64,000 nucleotides of DNA. It comes from Dyadobacter sp. 50-39 (GTDB lineage: Bacteria; Bacteroidota; Bacteroidia; Cytophagales; Spirosomataceae). Below the pieces are notes generated by a model that saw only the letters and a list, made by a program, of their open reading frames with translations, made no database searches and was not told the origin of the DNA. The position numbers and the translations under genes are program-made. Shown here piece after piece: positions 44,290-53,578 of the stretch. The stretch is from the NCBI GenBank assembly GCA_001898145.1, contig MKSR01000019.1, forward strand, positions 467,198 to 531,197, written 5' to 3'. Each line of letters starts with the position of its first letter. Position 1 is the first letter of the stretch.

Positions 44290-45108
44290 ATGTCTGTACA
44301 TACTGCTGATATTAAGCGCATTACAACCCACGTGATTCAGGAAATGAAGAACCGTGGTGAAAAAATTACCTGCCTTACCGCCTATGATTATTCGATGGCG
44401 GGAATCGTGGATGCAGCGGGCGTTGAGCTGATCCTGGTGGGGGATTCCGCTTCCAATGTCATGGCTGGCCATGAAACGACCCTGCCTATCACGATCGACC
44501 AGATGATCTACCATGCTTCTTCCGTCGTGAGGGCTGTGAAACGTGCATTGGTGGTCGTGGATTTGCCGTTCGGCTCTTACCAGGGCAACTCTCGCGAAGC
44601 ATTGAACTCCGCGATCCGCATTATGAAGGAATCCGGCGCACACGCAGTGAAACTGGAAGGAGGGTTGGAGATCAAAGATTCGGTGATGCGCATACTAAGT
44701 GCAGGAGTACCTGTAATGGGCCATTTGGGGCTTACACCGCAGTCCATTTACAAATTCGGAACCTACACCGTCCGCGCGAAACAGGAGGCTGAGGCGCAGA
44801 AGCTGATGGAAGACGCTAAAATGCTGGAAGAAGTGGGCTGTTTCTCAGTAGTATTGGAAAAAATCCCCGCCAAGCTGACAAAGCAGGTGTCGGAAAGCAT
44901 TCAGATCCCCACCATCGGTATTGGTGCCGGGCCTCATGCCGACGGGCAGGTGCTCGTAATCCATGACCTGCTAGGTATTAATAAAGAGTTCAAACCGCGC
45001 TTCTTGCGCCATTATGCAGACTTGAATGGCGTTATGACCAATGCCATCACCAATTATATTTCAGATGTAAAAGGAAGATCGTTTCCGAATGAGTCGGAAT
45101 CATATTAA
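44290..45108 (+). CDS. panB: 3-methyl-2-oxobutanoate hydroxymethyltransferase
   Basis: Pantothenate pathway enzyme making ketopantoate from alpha-ketoisovalerate and methylene-THF. 272 residues from ATG 44290. PanB motifs: [40 protein letters not shown] (Mg-binding Asp), [68 protein letters not shown] and [17 protein letters not shown]. All family segments are intact. No panC/panD neighbour in the window. The second RluA-type gene begins 27 bases after it. Confidence 0.96.
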   Translation: MSVHTADIKRITTHVIQEMKNRGEKITCLTAYDYSMAGIVDAAGVELILVGDSASNVMAGHETTLPITIDQMIYHASSVVRAVKRALVVVDLPFGSYQGNSREALNSAIRIMKESGAHAVKLEGGLEIKDSVMRILSAGVPVMGHLGLTPQSIYKFGTYTVRAKQEAEAQKLMEDAKMLEEVGCFSVVLEKIPAKLTKQVSESIQIPTIGIGAGPHADGQVLVIHDLLGINKEFKPRFLRHYADLNGVMTNAITNYISDVKGRSFPNESESY

Positions 45109-45135
45109 CCTTTTAAAAAGTATTAAATTAACAAT

Positions 45136-45867
45136 ATGGCTAAAAAACCTTTTCGGGTTGTTTACGAAGATAATCACCTGATCATCGTCAATAAGGAGCC
45201 GGGTATTCTGGTTCAGGCCGATGTAACCGGCGATACGTGCCTGCTCGATATGGTCAAAGACTATATTAAGGAGGAGTATAACAAACCGGGAGCCGTTTTT
45301 CTCGGCACCGTACACCGGCTCGACCGCCCCGTAAGCGGGCTAGTGGTATTCGCGCGCACTTCCAAGGCGCTCGAACGCATGAATGAAATTTTCCGCAAGC
45401 GCGACGTTCAAAAAACCTATTGGGCAGTGGTTAAAAACAAGCCTGCCGAGAAGAAGGGCAAGCTTGTGCATTGGCTTACCAAAAACGAAGCCCGCAACGT
45501 GACCACCGCCCACGACCATGAGGTACCGGGTTCGCAGCGTGCGGAACTGTCGTACCGCTGGGTAGGGGAAATCAACAAATTTCACTTGCTGGAAGTGATG
45601 CCTGTAACGGGCAGGCCGCACCAGATCCGGGTGCAGCTGGCTTCGATGGATTGTCCGATCCGCGGAGACGTCAAATACGGCTATCCCAAAGGCAATCCCG
45701 ATGGAAGCATTAACCTCCACGCCCGCAGGCTGTATTTTGAGCATCCCGTTAAAAAAGAGCCGGTTATCTGTCGTGCCGGGGTTCCGAACGACGCATTCTG
45801 GGAAGAATTCTTAACTTTGGATAAAGAGGTGATCAAACCCGAGCACCTGGATTTTTTCCATGAGTAA
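45136..45867 (+). CDS. RluA-family pseudouridine synthase (second copy)
   Basis: 243 residues; RNA uridine isomerase. N-terminal EDNHLIIVNKEPGILVQADV, signature TVHRLDRPVSG with catalytic Asp63, then KTYWAVVKNKPAEKKGKLVH and PVTGRPHQIRVQLASMDCPI. Sequence differs clearly from the enzyme at 24121 (HRLDRPVSG instead of HRLDKETSG), so the two probably modify different sites. No S4 domain. The 107-residue membrane gene follows six bases later, probably co-transcribed. Confidence 0.94.
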   Translation: MAKKPFRVVYEDNHLIIVNKEPGILVQADVTGDTCLLDMVKDYIKEEYNKPGAVFLGTVHRLDRPVSGLVVFARTSKALERMNEIFRKRDVQKTYWAVVKNKPAEKKGKLVHWLTKNEARNVTTAHDHEVPGSQRAELSYRWVGEINKFHLLEVMPVTGRPHQIRVQLASMDCPIRGDVKYGYPKGNPDGSINLHARRLYFEHPVKKEPVICRAGVPNDAFWEEFLTLDKEVIKPEHLDFFHE

Positions 45868-45873
45868 TAGCCA

Positions 45874-46197
45874 ATGATCGAAAAACTGAAACAGCGCTGG
45901 AACGTACGGAATGGGTGGGACGTGCTCATCATTCTGGTCGTTTTTGCCTGTACCGGTTTTTCGGTCCTCTACGTGAAACGCTGGCTTTTCGGGCTGGTGG
46001 GGCTTACAGAGAGCTCACCGGCGTGGCTGCGCTGGGCAGTCAATATCCTCATCATTTTGCCGCTGTACCAGGTCATTCTCCTTGCCTGGGGCTGGATATG
46101 GGGTAAATTCTCATTCTTCTGGGAGTTCGAAAAACGGATGTTTAGCCGGATAGGAGGGTTATTCACTTCCGGAAAGACCAAAACCACACCCGAATAA
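45874..46197 (+). CDS. Small membrane protein, DUF6787-like (107 aa)
   Basis: Two hydrophobic segments (WDVLIILVVFACTGFSVLYV, WAVNILIILPLYQVILLAWG) with charged ends, WGKFSFFWEFEKRMF motif and a short basic tail (SGKTKTTPE). I associate it with the DUF6787 family by motif arrangement; function unknown. Close spacing (six bases) to the upstream RluA gene suggests one transcript. Confidence 0.75.
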   Translation: MIEKLKQRWNVRNGWDVLIILVVFACTGFSVLYVKRWLFGLVGLTESSPAWLRWAVNILIILPLYQVILLAWGWIWGKFSFFWEFEKRMFSRIGGLFTSGKTKTTPE

Positions 46198-46200
46198 TAC

Positions 46201-48522
46201 CTATTTGCTTCCCCCTGCGATGAGCCCGCGGTACACCTCACGGGCTTGCTCATAGGCCGCGGCCGCGGCGTTTCTTTCGTCCTTGCGGATATTCGGCTCC
46301 TTCATTTTCCAGCATTGCTCCAAAGCAGCAAGGCACCATTCGGCGCTTTGTTTTTCAACCACCGGCTGGTTATCGACACGCACAAAAACCGGGTTCGAAT
46401 GGGAACTCGGATAAATGCGCAGCGCCAGCCATCCCGATTTGGCGATCTTAGTGGAAAGGTTAATGTCTTTTAAACCGCCATCCGCCTGAATTTCAACGGT
46501 ATCCACCGGAACGCCATTGAAAATCAGTTCCGCCCGTACAGTGCGCGACTGCCCGACCCGCGACCGCTCGATGTCCCAATAAGGCTTTTCGGTAATCGGA
46601 GCTTTTGCGATGCCGGCTCCCGTGCTGTCTTGCCTTTCCGGCAGGTAAGCGGCCAATCTGGCTGTCACTTTCACTTCGCCGGCCGATTTCAGCGCCAGTT
46701 CACTATTGCCGGTACCAGCCTCCACACCATTTGCTTTAAAATCCAAAATATGCGATTTGCCGTCGGAAACGTAGCTCCGGCCCAGTTGCAGGGCTTCGAC
46801 GTAGCCGTCATAATCCATCGCATTTTTCGGTTTGAAATAGCTTCGTGCCTGGCCCACACGGGCATCTGTGATGCACGGAAAGTCGGTTTCACCGCTGAGC
46901 CGCGTCTTAAAGCCGCAATTGAGCGTGTGGTAGTACATATTGAGCTCCCAGGGGGCGGGTGTATCCCCGGCACTGAAAAAGTCGATCAGGCCTTGCGTAA
47001 CGGTCACCACATATTCATTGGCGCCGATACCGTCCATTTTAGGCGTGACGTAATTCGGAAGCTTGCTGGTAGCCTCCATCGGCTCCAAACCCCAGCCCGA
47101 ATGCGCGTAACCCACCACGCCGCCCTGTGATTTCGCCCAGGAAAGGACCGGGGCCGTCCAGCTGGGCCACTGCTCGATGGTGGTAGTACCGGGATAGTCG
47201 TCTTCCTTAATCCTCAGCAATACGATATGCCCCGCGTGGGAAGATGGAAATCCCGAGACTTCCACATCATTCCGCATTACCGTTTGCTTGCCCGAAAGCG
47301 GGTGATCTTTTGCAGTGAAAAAGGTCTTTTGATGATACCAGCTCGGCCCCCAGGCCAGATTAGCTGCCATATTTAAATCTTCGCCCAGCACCTGGCGAAA
47401 CATATCTTTCGGATCGACTCCTTCCGTGGGGCTGTCGTAATGGCTGCAACCCGCCGCGTGAATGTGGTGGTCGGCGCTGAACCAGCCCAGTTTGGAGAGC
47501 TGGATCCATCTTTTCAGTTGAAATGCAATGTTCAGGGTAGCCTTTCCTTCGGGAACAGTGATTTCTGTCGTCTGCGGAATGTACTCGGGCCCGCGGGTGC
47601 AGGTAACTTTGTATTTGCCCGGAGGCAATGTCACGTGCTCGCCGCTTTGGCGGTAAATCTGGGGTTGGAAAAAGAAATCAGGGTACTCATCGAATGCGGC
47701 CACACGGCGGGACGGCAAAGGGTAAATACCTTTGAACCTCCCCGAAGCATGCGCTTGCCCGTCGGTGATCAGCAGGGACGCCATAGCAGGCATCCCATCG
47801 TCGTCTTTTATCTCGAAACTAACCTTTACCGCAGGTTTTACATCAAATAAAATATGCGTGGAATTCCGGAAACCGATATCCTGCGAGCCCTGACCGGCAT
47901 TATACGCAATCTCCGCCTCACGCTTGCCTGCATCCTTACAGTAGATCTGTACCACCGCGTATTCGAGCTTCAAACCCGACAAATTAGCTTGCAACGGCCT
48001 TCCTGCATAAATCTGAATGTCAAGAAAACGGTTCGCAACCTGTCCTTCGCTAAGCTCGTGTTCCTTTTTGACCTTGTGCTCAAATGAGGGGGAATGGTAA
48101 GGCTTCAATGCATTGGGGCTGGTGACCTCGAATTTGGCCGTAATACCCGCTTCGTTATGGATTTTCACTAAAAAGGCCGTCCAGCCGCCCTGCGCCAGGG
48201 TCGCTTTTGCCACGCCCCGGTCTACCTTTACCCGTCCTTCCGGGTTGATGTGCACCACATTCAGGCAATAAGGATCGAGAATGGACTGGATCTGGGCCAC
48301 TGTTTCCTTCGTCAATGGCCTTCTCTCCAATGCTTTGAGCCTCGCCGCGTCCGCGACCTGCAATGCATTCCCGGAAAATGAAAGCGCTTCCTTCAAGCGC
48401 ATGGCCTGCGCGAGCAAAGGTTGCGGCTCCACGTCCGCAGCAGCGTGATGACTGTCGTGCTGCCCGAGCAGCATCAGTGGGAAGAAAACTGCTAAAAGGA
48501 ACAGGGCAGACGATGTTTTCAT
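46201..48522 (-). CDS. Exported CehA/McbA-family metallohydrolase
   Basis: 773 residues, signal peptide (SSALFLLAVFFPLMLLGQ). The PHP-type phosphoesterase core is seen at WFSADHHIHAAGCSHYDSPT (about 345-365) with metal-binding histidines in ADHHIHAAGC, then MFRQVLGEDLNMAANLAWGP, AGHIVLLRIKEDDYPGTTTI and FPCITDARVGQARSYF. CehA/McbA-type enzymes include carbaryl hydrolases, but the Bacteroidota members generally act on unknown substrates. N-terminal 120 residues and the C-terminal quarter (beta-sandwich-like, LRIYPSSHSNPVFVRVDNQP) are extra domains. Only 3 bases separate it from the convergent gene end at 46197. Confidence 0.87.
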   Translation of the reverse strand: MKTSSALFLLAVFFPLMLLGQHDSHHAAADVEPQPLLAQAMRLKEALSFSGNALQVADAARLKALERRPLTKETVAQIQSILDPYCLNVVHINPEGRVKVDRGVAKATLAQGGWTAFLVKIHNEAGITAKFEVTSPNALKPYHSPSFEHKVKKEHELSEGQVANRFLDIQIYAGRPLQANLSGLKLEYAVVQIYCKDAGKREAEIAYNAGQGSQDIGFRNSTHILFDVKPAVKVSFEIKDDDGMPAMASLLITDGQAHASGRFKGIYPLPSRRVAAFDEYPDFFFQPQIYRQSGEHVTLPPGKYKVTCTRGPEYIPQTTEITVPEGKATLNIAFQLKRWIQLSKLGWFSADHHIHAAGCSHYDSPTEGVDPKDMFRQVLGEDLNMAANLAWGPSWYHQKTFFTAKDHPLSGKQTVMRNDVEVSGFPSSHAGHIVLLRIKEDDYPGTTTIEQWPSWTAPVLSWAKSQGGVVGYAHSGWGLEPMEATSKLPNYVTPKMDGIGANEYVVTVTQGLIDFFSAGDTPAPWELNMYYHTLNCGFKTRLSGETDFPCITDARVGQARSYFKPKNAMDYDGYVEALQLGRSYVSDGKSHILDFKANGVEAGTGNSELALKSAGEVKVTARLAAYLPERQDSTGAGIAKAPITEKPYWDIERSRVGQSRTVRAELIFNGVPVDTVEIQADGGLKDINLSTKIAKSGWLALRIYPSSHSNPVFVRVDNQPVVEKQSAEWCLAALEQCWKMKEPNIRKDERNAAAAAYEQAREVYRGLIAGGSK

Positions 48523-48523
48523 A

Positions 48524-49957
48524 TCAATCCTTGTCTTTTTTACGAGATGCTTTCCACGCGGTGAAGCCGATGTACATCATGCTTCCCCTCGCGCCGCCGC
48601 TTTTCATGAGGCCGTTGACATTGCTGAAACCCAGGAATACCGGTCCGAAATGCCCCGCAAGCCCAATGGAAGGCCGGTTATTGCCCTTAATGAAAGAAAT
48701 CGGGAACGAGAGGCCGGAGTCCTCGTCTTCGAAGCGCGGCGTGACCATAAAAGTATTAGGCACGTACATATCTAATGAGCTGGCGCCTCCGCCTTTCAGA
48801 CGGCCCGTATGCGCGAGGTTCAGAAAAAAGCCGTGAAAAACCTGGATATCCGCTTCGAGGTTAAGTGCCTGGGGCAGTTTCACTTTCCGGGAAAGTGTGG
48901 TACTGGTGTCGCCGGGAAAAAGGCTCATAAAACCTTCCGGGCCACGGTCGCTGATCGTTTCCAATTGCGTTTGACCTACTACCACGTCGCTGTGTGTTCC
49001 GCTCGCCACCCTTGAATCGGAGGTATTGTATTTGACGGAGCCAACATCCGTCAATGAACCGGCAAGGCGTACGAGGTAATCAGGACTGTCGTTGTAAGCT
49101 TCTTTGCGGCCCTTCCAGACCGAACCGATTTCATAAGAAAAACCGAGGTCATAGCCCCAGCCCGAGCCATATTTACCTGAGTTAAACAAATTTCCAATTC
49201 CGGCTTTCCGGTTCGGCGTGCTGTACCCGCTTTCGTAGGTCAGGCTGTTGATTTCCAACTGGCTGATATCCGGGTCATTGCTGCTGACCTGGCTAATGCT
49301 GTAACGGTCCGCATTACCTTCCAGATAAGCCACCCGCGCGCCGAAAACGCGTTTCACGGTCACCCCGACGCGGAATTTATGCCCTTCTATATCGAGCAGC
49401 TGTGCGCCGTAGGAAAAGCTGAGGTCGGAGAAACTCTGCTGAACAAGACTGAAACGGCCCCATGCTTCATTGGAAACCGGCGGAGTACTGCCCGTATCCA
49501 GCCTTTTTATATAAAGATTGTCGATCGCGCCGGGAATATTCCGGCCTAGTACAAATCCACGCGTACGAAGCTGCACCGCCACGCCGTGGTATTTGCCCAA
49601 AGCGAAGGAAACCGAAGGCCAGCGGATTTCACCGGCCACGAAAATAGGGTCTTTGTAGGTAAGCGAGCCCATCGTACGCGAACGGCCATAAAGTTCCTTG
49701 GTTGAATGCGGGGCGAGAATGGGGTACAAAAATGAATTTTCGCCGATAAAACGGAAATAGCGGTACTTGATACTTCCGCCCAGGGCGAGGACATTGATCT
49801 GAAACTTGTGCTTCGGCCCGCCGAGCACCGACGGGTTGTAAGTCGACCGGTACAAGCCGCCGTAGTTGCTGAATTGCAGGCCGGGAATCTGTTGAGCGAC
49901 AACGCATTGCACCGTCGTCAGAATAAATAGTGCGGTGGTAAGTAATGAGGTTTTCAA
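48524..49957 (-). CDS. DUF5723 outer-membrane protein
   Basis: 477 residues with signal peptide (TALFILTTVQCVVAQ). Opens QQIPGLQFSNYGGLYRSTYN, then repeated strand patterns (NVLALGGSIKYRYFRFIGEN, VAVQLRTRGFVLGRNIPG, GWGYDLGFSYEIGSVWKGRK) typical of a large barrel; near the C-terminus FPISFIKGNNRPSIGLAGHF and a final GSMMYIGFTAWKASRKK. The DUF5723 family is frequent among Bacteroidota outer-membrane proteins, some linked to gliding or secretion, without firm function. It overlaps the end of recQ by four bases and lies one base from the CehA gene. Confidence 0.85.
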   Translation of the reverse strand: MKTSLLTTALFILTTVQCVVAQQIPGLQFSNYGGLYRSTYNPSVLGGPKHKFQINVLALGGSIKYRYFRFIGENSFLYPILAPHSTKELYGRSRTMGSLTYKDPIFVAGEIRWPSVSFALGKYHGVAVQLRTRGFVLGRNIPGAIDNLYIKRLDTGSTPPVSNEAWGRFSLVQQSFSDLSFSYGAQLLDIEGHKFRVGVTVKRVFGARVAYLEGNADRYSISQVSSNDPDISQLEINSLTYESGYSTPNRKAGIGNLFNSGKYGSGWGYDLGFSYEIGSVWKGRKEAYNDSPDYLVRLAGSLTDVGSVKYNTSDSRVASGTHSDVVVGQTQLETISDRGPEGFMSLFPGDTSTTLSRKVKLPQALNLEADIQVFHGFFLNLAHTGRLKGGGASSLDMYVPNTFMVTPRFEDEDSGLSFPISFIKGNNRPSIGLAGHFGPVFLGFSNVNGLMKSGGARGSMMYIGFTAWKASRKKDKD

Positions 49958-51885
49958 AGTTGAGTTTTGTTAGTCGGGGTCAGCAATCCCTGTTCATTGT
50001 AATGGATTGCCTCCTCCTGGATTAGTTCTTGCAATGCTTTCAGGAACAGGTCGCCGGGCAGCATTTCAAATGCACGGCTCAGTTCCGCGGGCAGCATCGG
50101 GCCCTCACTGTTCAAAAAATCGATGATCTGATCGCTCAGCCCGGCTTCTCCGGCGGAGTTTCGGACCGCCTCGTTCTTTCGGTTCTGGATGCATATATCG
50201 CACACACCACATTCCTCCGCATCGAATTCATGAAAATATTCCAGCAAAAGCAGCGTCCGGCAACGTTTGGTGTGCGACGCGTAGCGGATCACCGCCTGCG
50301 CCTTCCCGAGGTCGCGGTCTTTCCTTTTTTGTATTTCAAAAACATTCAGCGGGAGTAAAGAAGAATCATAGCGTGGTGTCAGAAATGTGAGCTGGGGCTT
50401 ATCTCTTCTCGGTTCATAGTCGATTATTTCACGTTCGGCGAGGAATTTCAGCTTCCTCAGGATCTCGGGCACGGTGGCAAAATGGATCTGCGCCAGTTCC
50501 GTTTCCGAAATGCGCACATACTCCGTAAAAAGCTCCCCGCCGTACATCCGCAAGATCAGTTTGATAAACGAATCCATCTCCTGGTAGCGTATCTGGAAGT
50601 CGTACAATTGCCGGTTATCAACCAGGAAATGGATTTTGGAAGCATCGCCAAAGCTCTCGCTAAGCTGCACAAAACCTTCTTCTTCAAGCAGTTTCAATGC
50701 GTAGTGCGTTTCATTTACCGGCAAGCCGAATATCCCCGCGAACTCCTGGATATCAAAATCATAACCCGACAATTCCCCCGCACCGACCGCGATTTTGTAG
50801 TAGTTCGCCAGTGCCTGGTACACCCGCCGCAGCATTTCCACCGGCGGGTATTTCCGCTGGATGCTGTCGGTCAGTTCTTCGAGATCGATCCGGTTGAACA
50901 ACGCCACCGCATAAGCTTTTTTCTCATCCCTGCCCGCACGGCCGGCTTCCTGGTAGTAGGCTTCCAGGTTATCGGGCAAATCAAAATGGATCACGGCCCG
51001 CACGTCGGGCTTGTCGATGCCCATACCGAAGGCATTCGTCGCCACTACGGTACGAATGCGGTTCTGTATCCAGGCCGTCTGCCGCTCGGATCTTTCTTTG
51101 AAAGGAAGGCCGGCGTGGTAGCTGGTGGCCGAAATTCCCTGCCTGTTCAGCCAGTCGGCGAGTTCCTTGGTACGCTTTCGCGTGCGAACGTATACGATCC
51201 CCGTTCCCGACACATTGCGTAAAATCTGCAATAGTTTCCGCTCCTTACTTTCTTCGGGAAATGCCGAGTAGGAGAGGTTTGCACGCGCAAAGGATTGTTT
51301 GAAAACCCGCGCATTCCGCATTTCGAGCTTGTCGAGAATGTCGGCACGCACTTCCTCGGTCGCCGTGGCGGTAAGCGCCATCACCGGAACCTTGGGTAAA
51401 AGCTTACGGAATTCGGCGATCAGCAGGTAGGAGGGGCGGAAGTCGTAGCCCCATGCCGAAATGCAATGCGCCTCGTCGATCGCGAGCAGGCATACCTTCA
51501 TGCGCTTCGTACGCGCGATCATGATGTCGGTACGCAGGCGCTCGGGAGAAACATAGAGGAACTTCGTATTACCATGAATGCAGTTATCCAGCGTAATGTC
51601 GATCTCGGTCTTGCTCATACCCGAATGGATCGCCGCGGCAGCAATATGCCTGCGTTTCAGCTGTTCCACCTGATCCTTCATCAATGCGATCAGCGGCGTT
51701 ACCACAATGCAAACACCCTCGGAGGCCATCACCGGTACCTGGAAACAAATGGATTTCCCGCCGCCTGTCGGCAGCAGTACCAACGTATCCATGCCGTTCA
51801 GGACCGCGCGGATGGCATCCTCCTGAAACGGCCTGAAAGCGTCATAACCCCAATATTGTTTCAGGATAGACCGGATATCAGTCAT
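49954..51885 (-). CDS. recQ: ATP-dependent DNA helicase RecQ
   Basis: 3'-5' DNA helicase in recombination repair. 643 residues. Motifs: I LPTGGGKSICFQ (41-45 core), II LAIDEAHCISAWGYDF, III ALTATATEEVR, V ATNAFGMGIDKPDVRAVIHF, VI YYQEAGRAGRDEK. After the helicase core comes about 170 residues of winged-helix-like sequence (DIQEFAGIFGLPVNETHYAL, ETELAQIHFATVPEILRKLK), and only then the Zn-binding cluster with Cys in CRTLLLLEYF, ECGVCDIC. The E. coli C-terminal HRDC domain is absent. Bacteroidota RecQ enzymes tend to show this layout. Overlaps DUF5723 by four bases. Confidence 0.94.
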   Translation of the reverse strand: MTDIRSILKQYWGYDAFRPFQEDAIRAVLNGMDTLVLLPTGGGKSICFQVPVMASEGVCIVVTPLIALMKDQVEQLKRRHIAAAAIHSGMSKTEIDITLDNCIHGNTKFLYVSPERLRTDIMIARTKRMKVCLLAIDEAHCISAWGYDFRPSYLLIAEFRKLLPKVPVMALTATATEEVRADILDKLEMRNARVFKQSFARANLSYSAFPEESKERKLLQILRNVSGTGIVYVRTRKRTKELADWLNRQGISATSYHAGLPFKERSERQTAWIQNRIRTVVATNAFGMGIDKPDVRAVIHFDLPDNLEAYYQEAGRAGRDEKKAYAVALFNRIDLEELTDSIQRKYPPVEMLRRVYQALANYYKIAVGAGELSGYDFDIQEFAGIFGLPVNETHYALKLLEEEGFVQLSESFGDASKIHFLVDNRQLYDFQIRYQEMDSFIKLILRMYGGELFTEYVRISETELAQIHFATVPEILRKLKFLAEREIIDYEPRRDKPQLTFLTPRYDSSLLPLNVFEIQKRKDRDLGKAQAVIRYASHTKRCRTLLLLEYFHEFDAEECGVCDICIQNRKNEAVRNSAGEAGLSDQIIDFLNSEGPMLPAELSRAFEMLPGDLFLKALQELIQEEAIHYNEQGLLTPTNKTQL

Positions 51886-52045
51886 CAGAATTCGGTTTGC
51901 GGTGTGGTGATCAGATTCTGCAAAGTAATTGCATTGGGTCCGTTATCGAAAACCGGATACACGTCGTTTGGTAAAAAAGAAATGCCAATAGAGTATTCTC
52001 CCGGCTACAACACCCGTTATTTAAGGGCAAATTTCACTCCGCATC

Positions 52046-53515
52046 ATGATTCCGAAGACCGGCAGAAACAACCGTTGCCCCTGGTGGCTACCCTGGCTAT
52101 TTACCCTGAGCTTCATCCTGATCACATTTTTGCCCCGTTCAATGGACGATACAATGTTCATGGACGGCGTTACTTATGCGGCAATCGCCCGCAACATGTC
52201 GGAGGGTATCGGGTCATTCTGGCGACCGTTTTTCGCCCATTCGTTCTGGCTTCCGTATGACAACGGCGACTATTTCTCCGGCCAGCCACCCCTGCAATTC
52301 GGCCTGCAATCCATACTTTTCAGCCTGTTCGGCGATACGCCGGCGGTCGAAAACGGCTATAATATGCTGATTTTGACCGGCTATATTTTCCTCATCGTGC
52401 GGATGTGGAATACCCTGCCCGGTCCTGTTGGCGCGTTCCGCTCGTTCGCCTGGCTGCCGATTTTATGCTGGTATGGGATGGTCGTCGTTTATTACAGTAT
52501 TCCAAACAACTTTCTGGACAGTACCATGGGGTTGTTCTGCCTGGCCGCCTGCTATTTCCAGTTGGAGTATCTGAAAGAAGGTAATGTGCAAAAGAGGAAC
52601 ATTATGTGGCCGCTATCGGCCGGGATTTGCATTGTGCTGGCATTCCTCACCAAGGGGCCGGTAGGGCTTTATCCCCTGGCATTTGCGTCTATTTTCGCAT
52701 TTTCCTCGCATTCATTGCGGTTACGGGATGCGCTCCGCCCGACGATCATTATGCTGGCGGTTGTAGTGGCGTCTGTTGCCGGGATGCTTGCATACACGCC
52801 GGCACGAGAGTTCATGGCTACGTATTGGAACGGCCAGGTAGTGCAGGCATTGCTGCAAAAACGCGAGAAGGCAGGTAATGAATGGACTGCCCATTTCACA
52901 CTATTGGGAGAGCTTTTGAGGAACATAACCCCGCATTTGATCGCATGGGTTGTGTTATATGGGCTATCCATTGGTTTGCATTGGAAAGTCTTCCGGGAAA
53001 AGGCAGTTGCCGAAAGTGTCATGCTCACGGCCCTTGTCGCAGCGTCGAGCATTGTACCTATACTGGTGAGTATCAAGCAGTATCCGCATTATTTGTTACC
53101 GGCGTCGCCATTTGTGGCTTTGCTCTTCGCACTGCTGCTCGTGCAGCGGATGGCATTCCTGATGGAATCGAAAGAACAGCTGGCTATCATCGCGTTAAGT
53201 ATCGGTGCGCTGGCTTGCTGGGGTGCCACCATCAGCAAACTAACCACCATGGAACCCGACGTGCATGCTTCCAATGCCAAAAAGCTGCGTACACTGGTAC
53301 CGTCAGCCACCACTCTGGGAATTTGCCACGAATTGTTTCAGCAGGCCGACGTACATGCCAACTTTCAGCGTTACCACCATTTATCGCTTTCGACCCAAAC
53401 GGACTCCATGCGTTATGTCCTTGCCGATTCGGCCTGTCTGCCGCAATTCGATTTCAAAAAGGACAGCCTGATCCAACTGAATGGCGGCTACTACCTGGTC
53501 ATTCAAAACCCTTGA
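52046..53515 (+). CDS. ArnT/PMT-type (GT39/GT83-like) membrane glycosyltransferase-like protein
   Basis: 489 residues with many membrane segments (WWLPWLFTLSFILITFLPRS, GYIFLIVRMWNTLPGP, AGICIVLAFLTKGPVGLYPL, HLIAWVVLYGLSIGLHWKVF). Acidic motif near the N-terminus, DDTMFMDGVTYAAIARNMSE (about 33-52), and GSFWRPFFAHSFW suit the conserved DE-containing first loop of lipid-linked sugar transferases. Donor and acceptor unknown. C-terminal 90 residues form a soluble part with HELFQQADVHANFQRYHH. It is divergent from recQ. Confidence 0.75.
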   Translation: MIPKTGRNNRCPWWLPWLFTLSFILITFLPRSMDDTMFMDGVTYAAIARNMSEGIGSFWRPFFAHSFWLPYDNGDYFSGQPPLQFGLQSILFSLFGDTPAVENGYNMLILTGYIFLIVRMWNTLPGPVGAFRSFAWLPILCWYGMVVVYYSIPNNFLDSTMGLFCLAACYFQLEYLKEGNVQKRNIMWPLSAGICIVLAFLTKGPVGLYPLAFASIFAFSSHSLRLRDALRPTIIMLAVVVASVAGMLAYTPAREFMATYWNGQVVQALLQKREKAGNEWTAHFTLLGELLRNITPHLIAWVVLYGLSIGLHWKVFREKAVAESVMLTALVAASSIVPILVSIKQYPHYLLPASPFVALLFALLLVQRMAFLMESKEQLAIIALSIGALACWGATISKLTTMEPDVHASNAKKLRTLVPSATTLGICHELFQQADVHANFQRYHHLSLSTQTDSMRYVLADSACLPQFDFKKDSLIQLNGGYYLVIQNP

Positions 53516-53523
53516 ACCGCCAA

Positions 53524-53553
53524 TTTGCCAATACCGCTAAAATATTATCTTTG
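53524..53553 (+). promoter_or_regulatory. Promoter of the dacB-like gene
   Basis: TTTG at 53524-53527 and TATCTTTG at 53546-53553 with an 18-base gap; the ATG at 53579 is 25 bases on. Confidence 0.6.
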
Positions 53554-53578
53554 TTCAAAGTTCATTTAAACCGTTTCC

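Noticed and set aside
50482-51222. 246-codon plus-strand frame within recQ
   Set aside because: RecQ motifs on the minus strand are complete; the opposite frame has no similarity to any family I recognise.
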